Assembly: GCF_022376445.1 (NCBI RefSeq) | Contig: NW_025954966.1 | Location: forward strand, 744,001-808,000 | Length of the DNA stretch: 64,000 bases | DNA from: Fomitopsis serialis | Taxonomy: Eukaryota; Basidiomycota; Agaricomycetes; Polyporales; Fomitopsidaceae | Direction of reading: 5' to 3' | Part shown: one piece after another, positions 23,657 to 36,170 of the stretch | Numbering within the stretch: the stretch's first letter is position 1 | Layout of the letters: every line of letters starts with the position of its first letter | Notes under the pieces: model-generated | What the model saw: the letters and a program-made list of their open reading frames with translations, nothing else | What the model was told of the DNA's origin: nothing | Database searches by the model: none | Position numbers and translations under genes: made by a program

Positions 23657-24709
23657 TACTCCGGGCTCTCTATTTATTTCCATGTCCTATTGGAGAGAGT
23701 ACATCAGTAGTTTTCCTGGCTGACTTCCACTCGATACTCGTGATGAGATGAAAGAACGACTTTGTCCGTAATATATGATCTTGTAGATCAGTCACCGTTG
23801 TCTTTCGCAAGCGTAATCTGCGCAGGCCAGCACGCTCCTCTAGTAGGAACGCAAATACCCTCTGCATCAACATCAGCTGTCGAGACTCATGTTGTGCGCG
23901 TTGTTGAACAAGTCTATCGATTATGTTAATCGGTTGAAGCCTCCTATGTAACCGATCAGAATACAGTGCAAACTTCGGTAACTCTTATAATGGAGACGAA
24001 ACGTATCCTGCACCGGTCTTGTACATATTGACATGGCTGTCATGACTTCGTCGCAAACCTCCTCCACTTCGAAAGTCCAGCCCGGGCCTTCCCTTCGTCC
24101 ACTGATTATATCGATGGTTGAGCCAATGAAGAAGATGAAGAGGACTTGTTGTGCGGCGCGTGCTGTATGAAAATGGAATGGAGGGTAGGGGAGACCAGAG
24201 CGCTTCGAAAGTTGGTACTTACCTAGATCAGTCTGCAGGAGGATCGAGCCAAACGAGGCACTGAGCGTGCGGCGTGCGCCGCCCTCTTCCGAGGGAGTGA
24301 TGCGCGCCTAATCTCCTCCTGCGTACGTAGACTCACTTCTATGTACGTGACGCTCGTGCCTCGCTCTGCTTAGACTCGTATCATCTAAGCTCGCCTCGAG
24401 CTCAGGCTGAATGGGGCTGATGCTTTGCTCCGATGTTCAATGGCCCAGCAGAACACCGATAGTGATCGGATTTTGAACGGCGGCCTTCTCACCGGCGTTC
24501 GGGAGTGGCTTCTGGAGTATGCACGTATTCCGATGGTATGTTACCTCGTACTTCTCTCACGCGCAGGTTGGGCAGCTGTATTGACATGGTGAGAACGCAT
24601 GACAATCCTGCGATCTATAGCCCACTCGCTATAAATCCAGACGTTACGCTCGAGGCCGGGTGATTGCGTGTTGGCGGATACTTCAAGTTGATCGCACATA
24701 TCGATAGCC
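23657..24709. other. Intergenic between methyltransferase and isopropylmalate dehydratase
   Basis: About 1 kb. No supported exon. The minus strand at 24,060-24,180 is open (VLFIFFIGSTIDIISG) and might be a membrane-protein scrap, but nothing attaches to it. Confidence 0.4.
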
Positions 24710-27417
24710 ATGTCCGTCTCTGAGAAACGCACCCTTTATGACAAAATCTGGGACTCACATATCGTGTGCGCCTTTGATTCACTTGTACACGTTCGCCTTC
24801 AAGTTGTTTGACACGTGTTGTCTCACAGAGAAACGCTTGAAGACGGGACGTCGCTCTTGTATATTGATCGGTACGTCTTTATACTGCTCCATAGTCCGCT
24901 TGTTGGTGGCCTGACTGGAAGCGTTGAATGCAGTCACCTTGTTCACGAAGTAACAAGTCCGCAGGCGTTCGAAGGGTTGTGAGTTCTCTGGCATTTCATA
25001 CTTGCGGGCTATGTGATACAAGCCTGTCCACCACGATCAGACGCCTCGCTGGTCGTCGTGTCCGTCGACCGGATTGCACTCTGGCGACCGTCGACCATAA
25101 CACTCCGTAAGTCGCACAACTTCTGGTAGGCTCATCTATTCTGACTTCGGGCATCGATTCATCAGAACTGTATCGCGAAAGTCATTCCGTTCGCTGAGTT
25201 CCTACGTCACGGACCCAGAGGCTCTGGCTCAATGTCAAGCATTGGACCAGAATGTCGCAGAGTTCGGGTTGACATACTTCAACATGCAAGACAAAAGGCA
25301 GGGTACGTCGCCTCGTCCCCATTGAATCAGCAATTGTCGCTAATGCCACTTGGTCCCAGGAATTGTCCATGTCATAGGACCAGAACAAGGTTTCACGGTG
25401 CGCGGCACCTTCCAATGTAACGCATAACCCTGCTCATTGTTTCTTAGCTACCCGGTACGACCTGCGTCTGCGGTGACTCACACACGACGAGTACGTCGCT
25501 AGGCATACTGAAGCCTAGCACCCTGATATCAACATGATGTTTCCCGCTAGCACATGGGGCGTTCGGCTGCCTCGCGTTCGGAATCGGCACATCCGAGGTC
25601 GAGCACGTCTTGGCCACCCAGTGCCTCCTGCAGACGAAGAGCAAGAACATGCGCATCAACATCGACGGCGCACTAGCCGAGGGTGTCACCTCCAAAGACG
25701 TGATCCTACACATCATCGGCGAGATCGGCGCGGCTGGAGCGTCGGGCACCGTCATCGAGTACACGGGGAGCGCGATCCGGAGCTTCAGCATGGAAGCGCG
25801 CATGAGCATCTGCAACATGAGCATCGAAGCGGGTGCGCGCGCAGGCATGATCGCCCCGGACGACGTGACCTTCGCGTACTTGCGCGGCCGGCCGTTCGCG
25901 CCGCAGGGGCGGGACTGGGAGCGCGCCGTGGCGTACTGGAAGACGTTGCGAAGTGACGACGGCGCGGAGTTCGACCTCGACGTGGACATCCGCGCGGAGG
26001 CCGTCACGCCGACGGTCACATGGGGGACATCGCCGCAGGACGTTGTGTCCATCCTAGGGCGCACACCGGACCCCGCGCAGTTCACGGACGCCAACAAACG
26101 AAAGTATGTCGAACGCGCCTTGCAGTACATGGGCCTCGCCCCGAGCACGCCGATGCAAGATATCACCGTCAACAAGGTCTTCATCGGGTCGTGCACGAAC
26201 GGGCGCATTGAGGACCTGCGCTCTGCAGCCATGGTCGTGCTCGCTGCGGGTCCAACTGCGCGGGTGCGCGAAGGCGTGCATGCGATGGTGGTCCCTGGGT
26301 CGGGGCCGGTCAAAGTACTCGCCGAGGCGGAGGGGCTGGACGTTGTCTTCCAGAGGGCTGGCTTCGACTGGCGCGAGCCTGGTTGTTCCTTGTGCTGTGG
26401 CCTGGCCGATACGCTCGGACCGGAAGAGCGCTGTGCGAGCACGACGAATCGCAACTTCGAAGGTCGTCAGGGCCCGCGCAGCCGCACGCACCTCCTCAGC
26501 CCCGCGATGGCTGCTGCTGCCGCTCTCGCTGGGAAGTTGATAGATGTGCGACGGTTTCTTGATCATGCCACAAATACTGGGCCTGCGTTGCATCTGGCGG
26601 CCAGTGCAGATGCATACTCGAAGACTGCCTCTGAGGAGCATGACCATGACCGCATACAGCCTGCCTCCCGTCGTCGTGGCAAGGCCGCACGCAGACCCAA
26701 AGATACTGCAGGTACCGGGCCGTTATCCATTGCCTTCAAGACACTGAAAGGCATCGCCGCTCCTCTGTATATCCCGAATGTCGACACGGACGTACTCATC
26801 CCCGCCATGTTCGTCAAGACGCTGAAGCGCACTGGGCTCGCGGACTTCCTCTTCTTCTCTCTCCGTAACGACACCCGCACCGGCACGAAACCGACTTCGT
26901 GCTCACAGAGACCCCTACAGGACGGCGAAGATACTCGTTTGCGATATGCCCAACTTCGGATGTGGTAGTTCACGCGAGCACGCCGCGTGGGCGTTGTAAG
27001 TTTCCTGTTGGCCTGGCTAAAGGTCGTCATAGCATCTGACGGTTATCGGACTGCAGGAAGGACTTCGGCATCCTCTGTGTGATCGCCCCCAGCTTCGGCG
27101 AGATCTTCCAGAGCAACTGCATGCAGAACGGGATGTTGCCCATCGTCCTCCCGACTCCCGACTGCCAGGCGCTCGCTGCGGATGCCGAGGAAGGCTCCGT
27201 GCTCGAAGTCGATCTGGACAAGCAAGAGATCAGGCGAGGTGAGGGCAGACCTCCTATCACCTTCGCCGTCGACCCGCTCCGAAGGCACCGCTTGTTGAAT
27301 GGATTGGACGACATCACCTTAACTCTGCAGAGAGAAGACGCGATCGCGAGCTTTGAGGAGCGGAGGACGGAGTTATGGCCATGGCTTGACGGATTTGATC
27401 ACGGTGGGGCGATCTGA
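24710..27417 (+). CDS. LEU1: 3-isopropylmalate dehydratase (fused LeuC-LeuD), with two one-base lesions
   Basis: Nine exons: 24710-24765, 24829-24870, 24934-24978, 25041-25106, 25166-25302, 25360-25397, 25448-25490, 25551-26995 and 27057-27417. The product, about 744 aa, isomerises 2- to 3-isopropylmalate in leucine synthesis. Seen: [48 protein letters not shown], the [4Fe-4S] cysteines in [10 protein letters not shown] and PGCSLCCGL, then the LeuD swivel domain with [21 protein letters not shown] and IAPSFGEIF. The frame is lost twice in exon 8: at the AAA run 26,888-26,890 and the CCCC run 26,912-26,915. Adding one base to each would restore KTDFVL and the tract before TAKILV and the downstream phase. 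Both lie in homopolymers, so sequencing error is as likely as true decay. Near the isopropylmalate synthase at 36-38.7 kb. Confidence 0.88.
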
Positions 27418-29433
27418 TAGTCAGACCGGAGAAGAAGATCGACCATATGGATTGGTAGAGAGTGCGAGTGACGCTATCACCTAGAGCTGACAATCATTCC
27501 CAGCCTGTCACTGTCAGAGAGCTACCCACTGTTCATGCGCGCGAGTTGATACCTCAAGTCAAGCATAGCTGCCGACTTGGTATGCTGCGAAATATGGTCA
27601 GACAATGCTTCGAGCCAGCCGCGCAGTACTCACCTGCGCAGATGAGACCGCAGTTTCAGCAACACACCACCCCAGACCGCACTGCACTCCGGAGGACACA
27701 ATAGCCTGTGTGCGACACATGCCGACGGAGCTGAGAAGGTGGTGTACGCTCCTGCGCGTGATATGTCCGTGAACCCAGGGAGATTATGTAGTTCACGCGT
27801 ACTTGTCGGAGGAAGCGCATTCGCTGAAGTGCATTCAACCACCACCTGGGATGGACACAGAAAAGTACACGACGTAGCAAGCTACTGGCCAGGGAGCACC
27901 ACGCTGCCATCCCGGTTATTTCCGAGATCTACGCGTACCACGGCAGTAGACTAGGACCCCTGCCACTTTGCTCTCCTGCCCGTGACCCGTCCGATGAGTA
28001 TACACTGAGCCTGAGACCATGAAGCTTTAATATTGTAACTTCCACCCGAGAACAGTAGGATCCCAAACCATCTGAGGCGAGTTGTCGCCGGCTGCATTGC
28101 ATGCGACTTGAAGTAACATTCGAGATATAGGATAGGCCATGACGGACTAAGTATAGAGACGGTTCACGGATAGTCTACTACAGCCTGAGCCTGCGCCCGA
28201 CTTCGCATGGCATGAAGCTCTTCAAATTACTTAGATGGTCTGTCATCGAAGCCGCTGTTCTGAATGCCGTGAAGCTGGGCAGGAAGGGCTTCCAGCACCA
28301 GAAGACCGAAAAAATAGGATGGCTGCAGTGGCTATTGCGAACGGTATGTAGGCGATGTACGACAACTGAATGACTTCGAGCATGACATGCTGCGATGTAG
28401 GTGTACATCATACGCGCGAACATCTGCAGAGGACATCTCGCCATGAGACGGTGCCTCAGGCATGTGTCCGCCGTTGGCATGCATCTTAAATGAATCAACG
28501 ACACATCAACGATGTTCCGCTTGCGTGTGGAGCCCATAGAAGGCAGCTTGCATGCGGGAAACCCCATCTAGCCGACTGGGCATATTTACTGCGGCGGAAC
28601 ATTGCTTCTCAACTATCTGCAGATACGGACACCGATAAAGGTCAGAGCGCGCAACCGCCTGCCTGCCAACGAGGTACTTGTTCAAGCCCTGCAGACGTCC
28701 CACCGCAAGGCCGTGCGGGTGCACCCAACGTCTTTCGCAAAAGGGGGGCGTGAAGAAACCTCGCTAGCTTGCGAGTCGGATCAGAACCGGTAGTGGAAGC
28801 AGACACTATCATTCAGGATGACCTGCCAGATAAAATGAGAGTGACCGACTCACCGGTGACTGCCAAGATTGACGCTACGCCCGCTTCTCTACCGTGGTCA
28901 GAGAAGGGACACTGCAAAACTACAGTTCCAATGTAATCTCTCCGCGCCACGTCAAGTAGCGCGGAGGCATGATACGCGCAAGTACCGTAGATCCAGGATA
29001 ATGTTCCGAGTAGTAGAGTACAGGTGGCATCCAGCGTGAAGTACCAACTTGTCTACATATAGCAATCCATGTCGCGTACTAGTATGATCAAATGATGCGC
29101 CATCCGGCCGCGGCGTCGGAGTCCGGCGTTCTAAGTGCTAATATCTGCAGATCAGCCAAGCTCAGGCTAAAGGCAGGCTAAAAGGTTTGCGTTGGCGCAA
29201 CCGGACTCTGGGCTGCGATATCGCCGCGAGTAACATATGGGTACATGTGTACGCCCATCTGGCATTATATGCCTCCGCTCGTCTACCACTCCTCGAAGAT
29301 GGTGTCGAGGGCCGGTCTACTAAGGGACGCTCCCGATCGGTACACAGACCGACTTCGCATTCGATGCCTCCTGTCATGAGGAAAATACATAGAGGTAACG
29401 TTACATCCAAACCATATCCGCCTTCCCGCGCGC
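27418..29433. other. Gene-poor stretch
   Basis: About 2 kb between the dehydratase and the SDR stop codon. The plus strand at 28,240-28,340 reads VLNAVKLGRKGFQHQ in one open frame followed by a donor-like gtatgt, but no partner exon is visible. Otherwise nothing supported. Confidence 0.35.
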
Positions 29434-31045
29434 TCACGCCTCCTGCTCCTCCTGGATATCCAGGTCCTTCGCGACGTCCTGCCACGCATCCATATCCTGC
29501 GCGAGGCGGTCCGCATGCGCCCGCGCGTTCACATACGTCGCGTTCCCGAGGAGGAGCCAGAACGGCATCGGCCTGCCCGCCGCGCACCCCTCGCCGCGCA
29601 CGACGTCGACGACGACCTCGACCGCGCGGTCCGTATCGCCGCGCGCCTTGTGCCAGAGCTTGTTGAAGCGCGCCATCTCCTCCTCGCGCATCGCGTCGTA
29701 CGCGGGGATGTGGTGCGCCATCACGTACGGCGCGGTGTGCAGCTTCTCCGTGCGGAAGTGCCCTGGGGCAACGAGCAGCACCTTCACGTTGAACCGCGCG
29801 ACCTCCGCGGCGAGCGTCTCACTGTATGCTGAGGGACCCGGCGCCGTTAGCCGCTGCCGTGAGGAGGGCTGAGGGGGACGCACCGTGGATGGCCGCTTTG
29901 GATGCGATGTAGTATCCTGTCATCTGTGCGACTGGTCAGCCGCCTGCGCGCGACTACTACATGGGTCGGGCAGAGGCATACACATCCGCATCCGGCTTCC
30001 AGACGGACCGGCTCCCAAAGAAGACGACAGTCCCAGGGCATCCTCCACTGCGTGTCGTCAGCCCGGCGAGCACTCGGGAGAGGGGCCGACGACGATTTAG
30101 AGGAGCGAGGCGGGGTGGGCGGCCGAGCGCACCATTGTTCCCATCAACCCCACTGCGCTGAGCACGTCCCCGCGCACGCGCCCGAGCAGCCAGCCAGTCA
30201 CGGCATTCGCGATACGCGCGACAATCGCAAACGCCGCAGCAAGCGAACCTGCTGATAGTAGAGCGTGATGAAATAAGTGCGCGCGTTGTAGTTCGCCTCC
30301 ACCCGTTCCGAACTGCCGTCGATTTACTAGGGCGGGCGTCTGGTGAACACGACTCGGTCGACATGTCAACGCCACACACGACAGGATGAACGCCAACAGG
30401 CCAAGCCCGGAGACACTCAAGACGGCACCGACCCTATGAGTCGGGAAGGAGCACGTACCACAGCATCTGGCTTCCAGACCGACCTGCTCCCAAAGAACAC
30501 GACAGTCCCGGACATGCGGTCGCGCATGTAGGGCAGGATCGCGTGCGTGACGTTCAGCTGGCCGAAGAAGTTGACGTTGAACTGCTCCAGAGCCTTCGTC
30601 GACCTTCAGAGTATCCCGCACATAGTCAGCACAGCTAGCACTGGGAAGGGGGGCCGAGGAGACCACGACTCAGAGAACGAGGCACGCACCCTCCCTCCTC
30701 CAGCAGGCTCTTCGGCGCGTTCCCCGCGTTGTTCACGAGCACGTCTACCCTCCCCCACACGGCGACCGCCTCCGCGGCCTTGCGCCGGATGCTCTCCTCG
30801 GGCTCCGTCACGTCAAGCTCCAGGATATGCAGCCGCGCCCGCTGCGCGTCGTCCACCTCCAGGGGGAAGTCGGCCCGCGCGCGCACAGTCGCGACGACGC
30901 AGTCGCCGCGCGCGAGGATCGCGCGGACGAGGCGCTTGCCGAACCCCGAGGACGTGCCTGTGACGAACCACACCTTTTGGTCGGGCTGCGAGGGTGGGGC
31001 TGCGCTGGCACCGCCGTTTGTGGTGGGGATGGTTTCGCCGTTCAT
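29434..31045 (-). CDS. Short-chain dehydrogenase/reductase
   Basis: Four exons, 31045-30690, 30603-30459, 29923-29884 and 29828-29434, join in phase to 311 aa. Near residue 26 is the cofactor motif VWFVTGTSSGFG, followed by VDVLVNNAG near residue 104, FNVNFFGQLNVTHA, the catalytic Ser region GTVVFFGSRS, and YYIASKAAIHG with the YxxxK pair. The order is that of classical SDRs using NAD(P)H, best resembling the YusZ-like oxidoreductases common in mushrooms. It probably reduces or oxidises a carbonyl or alcohol; the substrate is unknown. Intron 2 (30458-29924) is 535 bp, ten times the local norm, and holds a decayed copy of the end of exon 2. Confidence 0.87.
29986..30045 (-). repeat. Ghost exon inside SDR intron 2
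   Basis: On the minus strand this reads GTVVFFGSRSVWKPDAD, almost the same as the end of exon 2 at 30,459-30,515 (GTVVFFGSRSVWKPDAV). A partial tandem duplication has left a second copy within the intron, without a matching donor site. Confidence 0.8.
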
Positions 31046-32993
31046 GGTTTTAGATGGTGTCGAGGTGACGGGTGGAAGGGGCGAGGGAAGTGCCGGGCAC
31101 GGGTCGCGGTGCGGCGCGGTTCATGCATCATGCCTAAAGTTATGCATATGGCCCGCTGCTCTCCGTGCTCCCGAAGTCCGAGCTGACCGTGCAGCCTTGA
31201 TCGCGGCCACAATTCTCCTGATCTCAGCGGTCTGGTCCTGCGCATGCACACAAGCGCTGAGGAGGACGCCGACTTACCCACGCCTCCAGTCGGGCCGTAC
31301 AATCTATCGCCCGCGCGGATGCTTGGAGCAGGAGCGGGAATACGATGTCTTCCTGCGCGGGTCCCTCCTTCTCATCTATCAACTGGGGGGGACTAGATGC
31401 CTTCTGCGAATGATAAGAACAGCGCAACGTCGTCAGGATATGCACGAGAAGGACACTTACCACTCAGGAGCATCCCTCTTTGGTGAATTCTGATAGAGCC
31501 TGAGCGGCAATCGTGTCGGCCAGCACGGGGCCACGGGCGCAGTTCAACTTCCAGCTAAGTTAGGTCCATATCGTTGGGCCCCGCGTCCTTCAAACACACA
31601 TGGGCGGAGTCCAGCGGGTCTGATATGGGATCGCGCCGGACGCAGCGGACTTCGACGCCCAGGCTGAACCAGGCAGCCGCGACCTTGGCTATGGCGGCGC
31701 AGGTTGAGCGGAACAATACCCGGGTCACTGCATGCCAACGTCCGTCGACCTCCGCTTCTATACACGCTTTTTGTGCGGGGGCTCAAGAATGTGGACCTAG
31801 TTGCAAGGTTCGCTGCCGAGCGCTGACCGCAGAGGCCGAATGCCAGTATCGCGATTGCCAATCAGCAGATGTGGAAGAACTTCGGTCCTGTCGACAACGG
31901 TGCTGTGAGCTTCAAGTCAGAGGCCTGTTGCGTTTTGCTACGTGACAGTTGGAAGATTGTGCACATACTCTGTCTGCGAAGTGCATGCTTCCATCAGATG
32001 CGCGACGCCCATACTCTGCTGCCAGGAGCCTCAGCGGCCGCACTTGAACATCCAAATTCGTGTGCGGCTTCGCGCCCTGACTCTATTGGGGTGCGACACC
32101 ATGATCGGAGTCACGGTGCCATACGTACGTGTTGTTTTTGGAAACTGCTCCCTTCGTGGCGCAGCCTCAAGATTGCCCGGAACACCTGCACGTCAGCCCA
32201 AACCTTGCAGGATTGACGCGTCCTTGATGGCCACATGATAGCAACTCCCATTCAGACAGTTTTCAGGAATGTGCACGGGTGATGAGAGAACACTGGTCGG
32301 CATATACCGGATTTAAGTTACCGGGGCCCTACGTTCTGGTACGTCGCCTAAGCGCTCGCCGGTATGTTGTACGGCAGATCGCACGGCCCCCGGACAGCGC
32401 ATCCTGCGGACCATCCTCCTCCGATCGCGGAGCGGAGCGGTGTGATCAGTTCAGTAACTTATTCTACGTCCCAAATCCAGTCAACTGTTACGACAGTCAA
32501 CACCACGGTACCGATTCGCCTCGGAGCTCTCGTCCCCTGGGGCCTGGGACCCGCAAGGTCTCCTACTTATCGGCGTCCCTGCTGAATAGGCTCGACTTCG
32601 ACTTGGAGGAGCTGTCCAACCCCGGTCCTTTGCCGCCCCGTGTCTGTCACTGGCAATGCAAAAACTCTCATCGGCCGTCAAAGGTCTTAGCGTGCAGCTC
32701 CGACTGGCATACGACACATCACTGATATAAGAAGCACGTCCTGGTGCAATGACAACGCCTTCGAATTCTGAGCCCATGTACTGCCAGTGGCCGCGGCTGG
32801 CCAGGACACTGAACGCAACATCGTATACTGTAAGTGAGCACCTGCAGGCCAGTTGCTTCCCACATTCTTGATGTCGTGCCGTGGATGCGAGGTATTAAGC
32901 CGCTTCTGAACCAGGCGCTCTGCGGGATCCGTTCGCTGTCTTTGCGACTCGCAGCCTCTCCAGAACGCCAGGCCTCGAACGACGATCGCAGCC
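31046..32993. other. Upstream of the SDR; no further gene recognised
   Basis: About 1.9 kb between divergent genes. The first few hundred bases serve as the SDR promoter on the minus strand. Several open frames of 100 codons or more exist but none shows domain or splice support. Confidence 0.4.
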
Positions 32994-35250
32994 ATGGGCG
33001 AGGACCTCAACAAGACCATCGGCGCGCTGCTCATAGGCACGCTGCTGACCTCGGTGTACGTCTGCGCGTGCGCTCGTCTCCGTGCGGATCTCTCATGCGT
33101 TCTCACTGGCAGAGGGTTCGGCATTACCACGATGCAAACATACCTTTGGTACCGCAACTATCCCAACGACCCAAGGTTGATCCGTCTGGTGGTGAGTATC
33201 CGCACTCGCCGGCTTCACTGCGATCGTGGGTATTGACGATGTTCATTATTAGGTCTGGTCGCTCTTGTCAGTGGCCCGGATGATCGATTCTCGGTTGTAA
33301 TCGTGCTGACTTCCCCGCCCAAGCATACTTGACATATTCCACATCACTCTGAGCATGCATGTCATTTACTACTACCTCATCCTCAACTACGACAATGCTC
33401 CCGCTCTTCAGCTCTCAGTCTGGTGGGTAGCCCTCGCGGCCATGTTTATTCATTCGTCTTACAGCTTTGCAGGAGTTTCGATGTGAGGCATCTCTAATCT
33501 GCGCCTGTCCCGGATGCTGACTAGTTCGCTGGAAGGTCACCGTGGCAGTGACGGTGGGTGTTATGCACTCTGCTCCCTCGCGATCTGCTCACAATTCGTT
33601 TCAGGCGGTCATCACCTGTATAGCACACGGGTCAGTAACTCGCACTCGCAAATTCACAAGGTCGATCTAACTGGTTGCAGGTTCTACGCCCGCCGCGTGT
33701 ACATATGTAAGCCCCTCCCGGCCCTTCAAGGTCGCTGAAGCGTCATTGACGTTCTTCACAGTGGGGAACCGAAATTGGGTCTTACCCGTCGTCATTGTAC
33801 GTCGGCCGCGTGGCCCTTCGCAATCCCTGCCTTCATTAATCATCAACTACCTGTTTTAGGCCGTCCTGTCAAGCATCCGGCTAGGTAAGTCGCCCGGTCA
33901 AACTGGCTCCCGATCTGTTGCTCATTTACGTCGCAGTCTTCGGGTGCAGTAGGTGTTCGCGCTCTCCGCGTTGTACTATCAGGCTAAACGATTCCTGCTT
34001 TGAGTCGTGACGGGGCGCATGTACGTCGTCGTCCATGTCTCACGTCAGAACGCATATAGACTCACGGTGGCGTGCCTTCGCAGGTTGGAAATCAAAGTGC
34101 TCGCGGAGCTGCCGCACAGGATTGGGGTATGCACCTTCTCAAACCGTTAAATCCAGCACGTGTCCACTTGCATTGTACCTTCTGTCTAGGCTCTCGTTGG
34201 GATTGGCATGGGCGCGGGCAGCCTTGCGGACTGGATCATCACGGCGTCGCTGGTCTTCTTCCTGCGCCGGAACAGGAATGTCCTGAAGGAGTGAGTCGAC
34301 TCTGTCCTTGGACTGGCAGACGACAGACAGCGGATTGCTGACCCTGCTCCCTCCTGCGAACCATGATGCATCACTACATCAGCACGAACAACGTACGTCT
34401 GCAGATCCGTGTGTAGGCGCGTCACCGCTGACGCCTTCCCCGCGGACAGCTGCTCGACAAATTGACGTATTGGACGGTCAACAACGGGCTCTTCACGAGG
34501 TCGGTATTCCTGTTGCGTGCGCAGACCCGCCTTCGAGCTTTCTGACGATCCTTCGTGCAGCATCGTCGGCGTGTGTGTGATTGTAACCGTACGTGCACGT
34601 CCTGAGGGCTGCCCCGCACGAACGCGCGCGCTGAACCTCGCGCGGTACAGCTGCTGTCCATGCCCTACAACATGATCTACCTCGCCTTCCATCTGCTCCT
34701 CAGCAAACGTACGTCCCCGGAAGTCCCATCCCCGGATCGTACTCTGACCGTCCACCTCCCCAGTATATGCGAACTCCCTCCTCGCGACGTGAGTTCATCC
34801 CCAATCAGCCACGCGCTCTGATCTGACGGGTCGACATGGAACAGACTGAACTACCGGAAGGCGCACCGCGGGCGCGGGATCGACGAGACGACGTATGGCC
34901 ACCCGCTCTCCTCCCTGCGGATCGCCCCGATGGAGAGCACCCTGCAGTACACCACCCGCGAGTCCGTCAAGGTGCGTCCCGCTCCCCGCCGGTACCTCAC
35001 ACGCACGGCTACTAACGGTGCGGATGGGCCCGACAAGGTTTCGGGCGTCAACCCCCCTGTCGTGCACGTCATGACCGACACCATCACCGACTCTACTGCC
35101 ACACAGGGCGGGGCTACCGTACGTGTTCCTTGGATGTCCTATCTGGCTGGAAGGGCTCACGCGTGTCGATGGCAGAGCGACAGCGACAGCGGGCGCTACC
35201 CGGCTGACAAGGATGTCAAGATGTATGACCTCCAGGACGGCGCTGCATGA
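32994..35250 (+). CDS. DUF6534-type multi-pass membrane protein
   Basis: The gene has about 17 very short exons and introns near 50 bp. The start is ATG at 32,994 (MGEDLNKTIGALLIGTLL). Clear later exons are FGITTMQTYLWYRNYPNDP, LDIFHITLSMHVIYYYLI, a segment with RRVYILGNRNWVLPVVIAV, ALVGIGMGAGSLADWIITA, LLDKLTYWTVNNGLFT, LLSMPYNMIYLAFHLLLSK and LYANSLLATLNYRK, the last being a signature of the DUF6534 family. The hydrophilic tail ends DVKMYDLQDGAA. The family has about seven membrane helices and is greatly expanded in mushrooms; its function is unknown. Exons around 33,930-34,010 and 34,320-34,560 could not be joined with certainty, so a lesion there is possible. It is not close in sequence to the membrane protein at the left edge. 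Confidence 0.7.
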
Positions 35251-36170
35251 GACTCGTCCGTCCCGGTTCGGTGCTTTGTACTCATGACACGAACGCTCGC
35301 CCGCCTCTGTTGTTTTGCATGTACTCGCTTGTACGATGTTGTCCCCTTGGAGTTGGATGTACGACGCTGTATGGTATGCTGACCGCCTTATTAATGCGCT
35401 GCGCTGGATTCGGTACCCTCTTTGACCTCAGCCGCCATGTGATGAGCCAACGGAACGGAGGCGTACAACTACCGCTTCCTCCGATCTTCGTCGCAGTACA
35501 GTCGGATGATGGGATGCGGCCCGCGCTGAACTCTAAGTTTACCGCGGATGGCAGCTACTTGTCTCACGCACTGCGTCCCGTTGCGGTATGGCGGTGGGGT
35601 ACCAGTGTCGAAGTCGACTAGTGGCCTTCCGATGAGCAAACACTCCGATTCGACTGTTGAGCGGTGCTTCTTCCCCAAGTCGTAGGCACCCTCATAAGGC
35701 GCAGTACCATCAAGGCTCGACGGCATCTACTCACTATGCGGTGCAAGCGCACGCTGTATTAGGCCAGGAGAGCTACCCGCTGTGCTTACTCGGACAGGCG
35801 AGTGCCATGGGCGCAGCAAGCATATATATCAGTGGAGATCCTGACCAGGTGCAATAGAGGGTGTCCTCCCTAATTGACGAGGACCCCATGACCACGCCAT
35901 TCATTGCAGTGCCTCTAGAACCATGTGGAAAGTCCTCACGCTCCCACAACTGGCGCGGTAATCAAAGCTGTCACTGCTAGTCAGCACCTTTGACGGCCAG
36001 ATGTCCGATAGCCGTGGACGTACGTTAGGCTTCCCAAACTGTACATGCGTGATGTTTCTTAGAGAGACTGGCGCTCACCAGCCTTGAACGTTGGAACTCT
36101 ACCTAATGTACATGGAGGGATACACGCGAACGTCGTACGTACGATGCATAGCTCGAACCACTTCATACGG
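35251..36170. other. Intergenic between convergent genes
   Basis: About 900 bp between two 3' ends. No exon or repeat recognised; the open frame at 35,247-35,621 has no family features. Confidence 0.45.
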
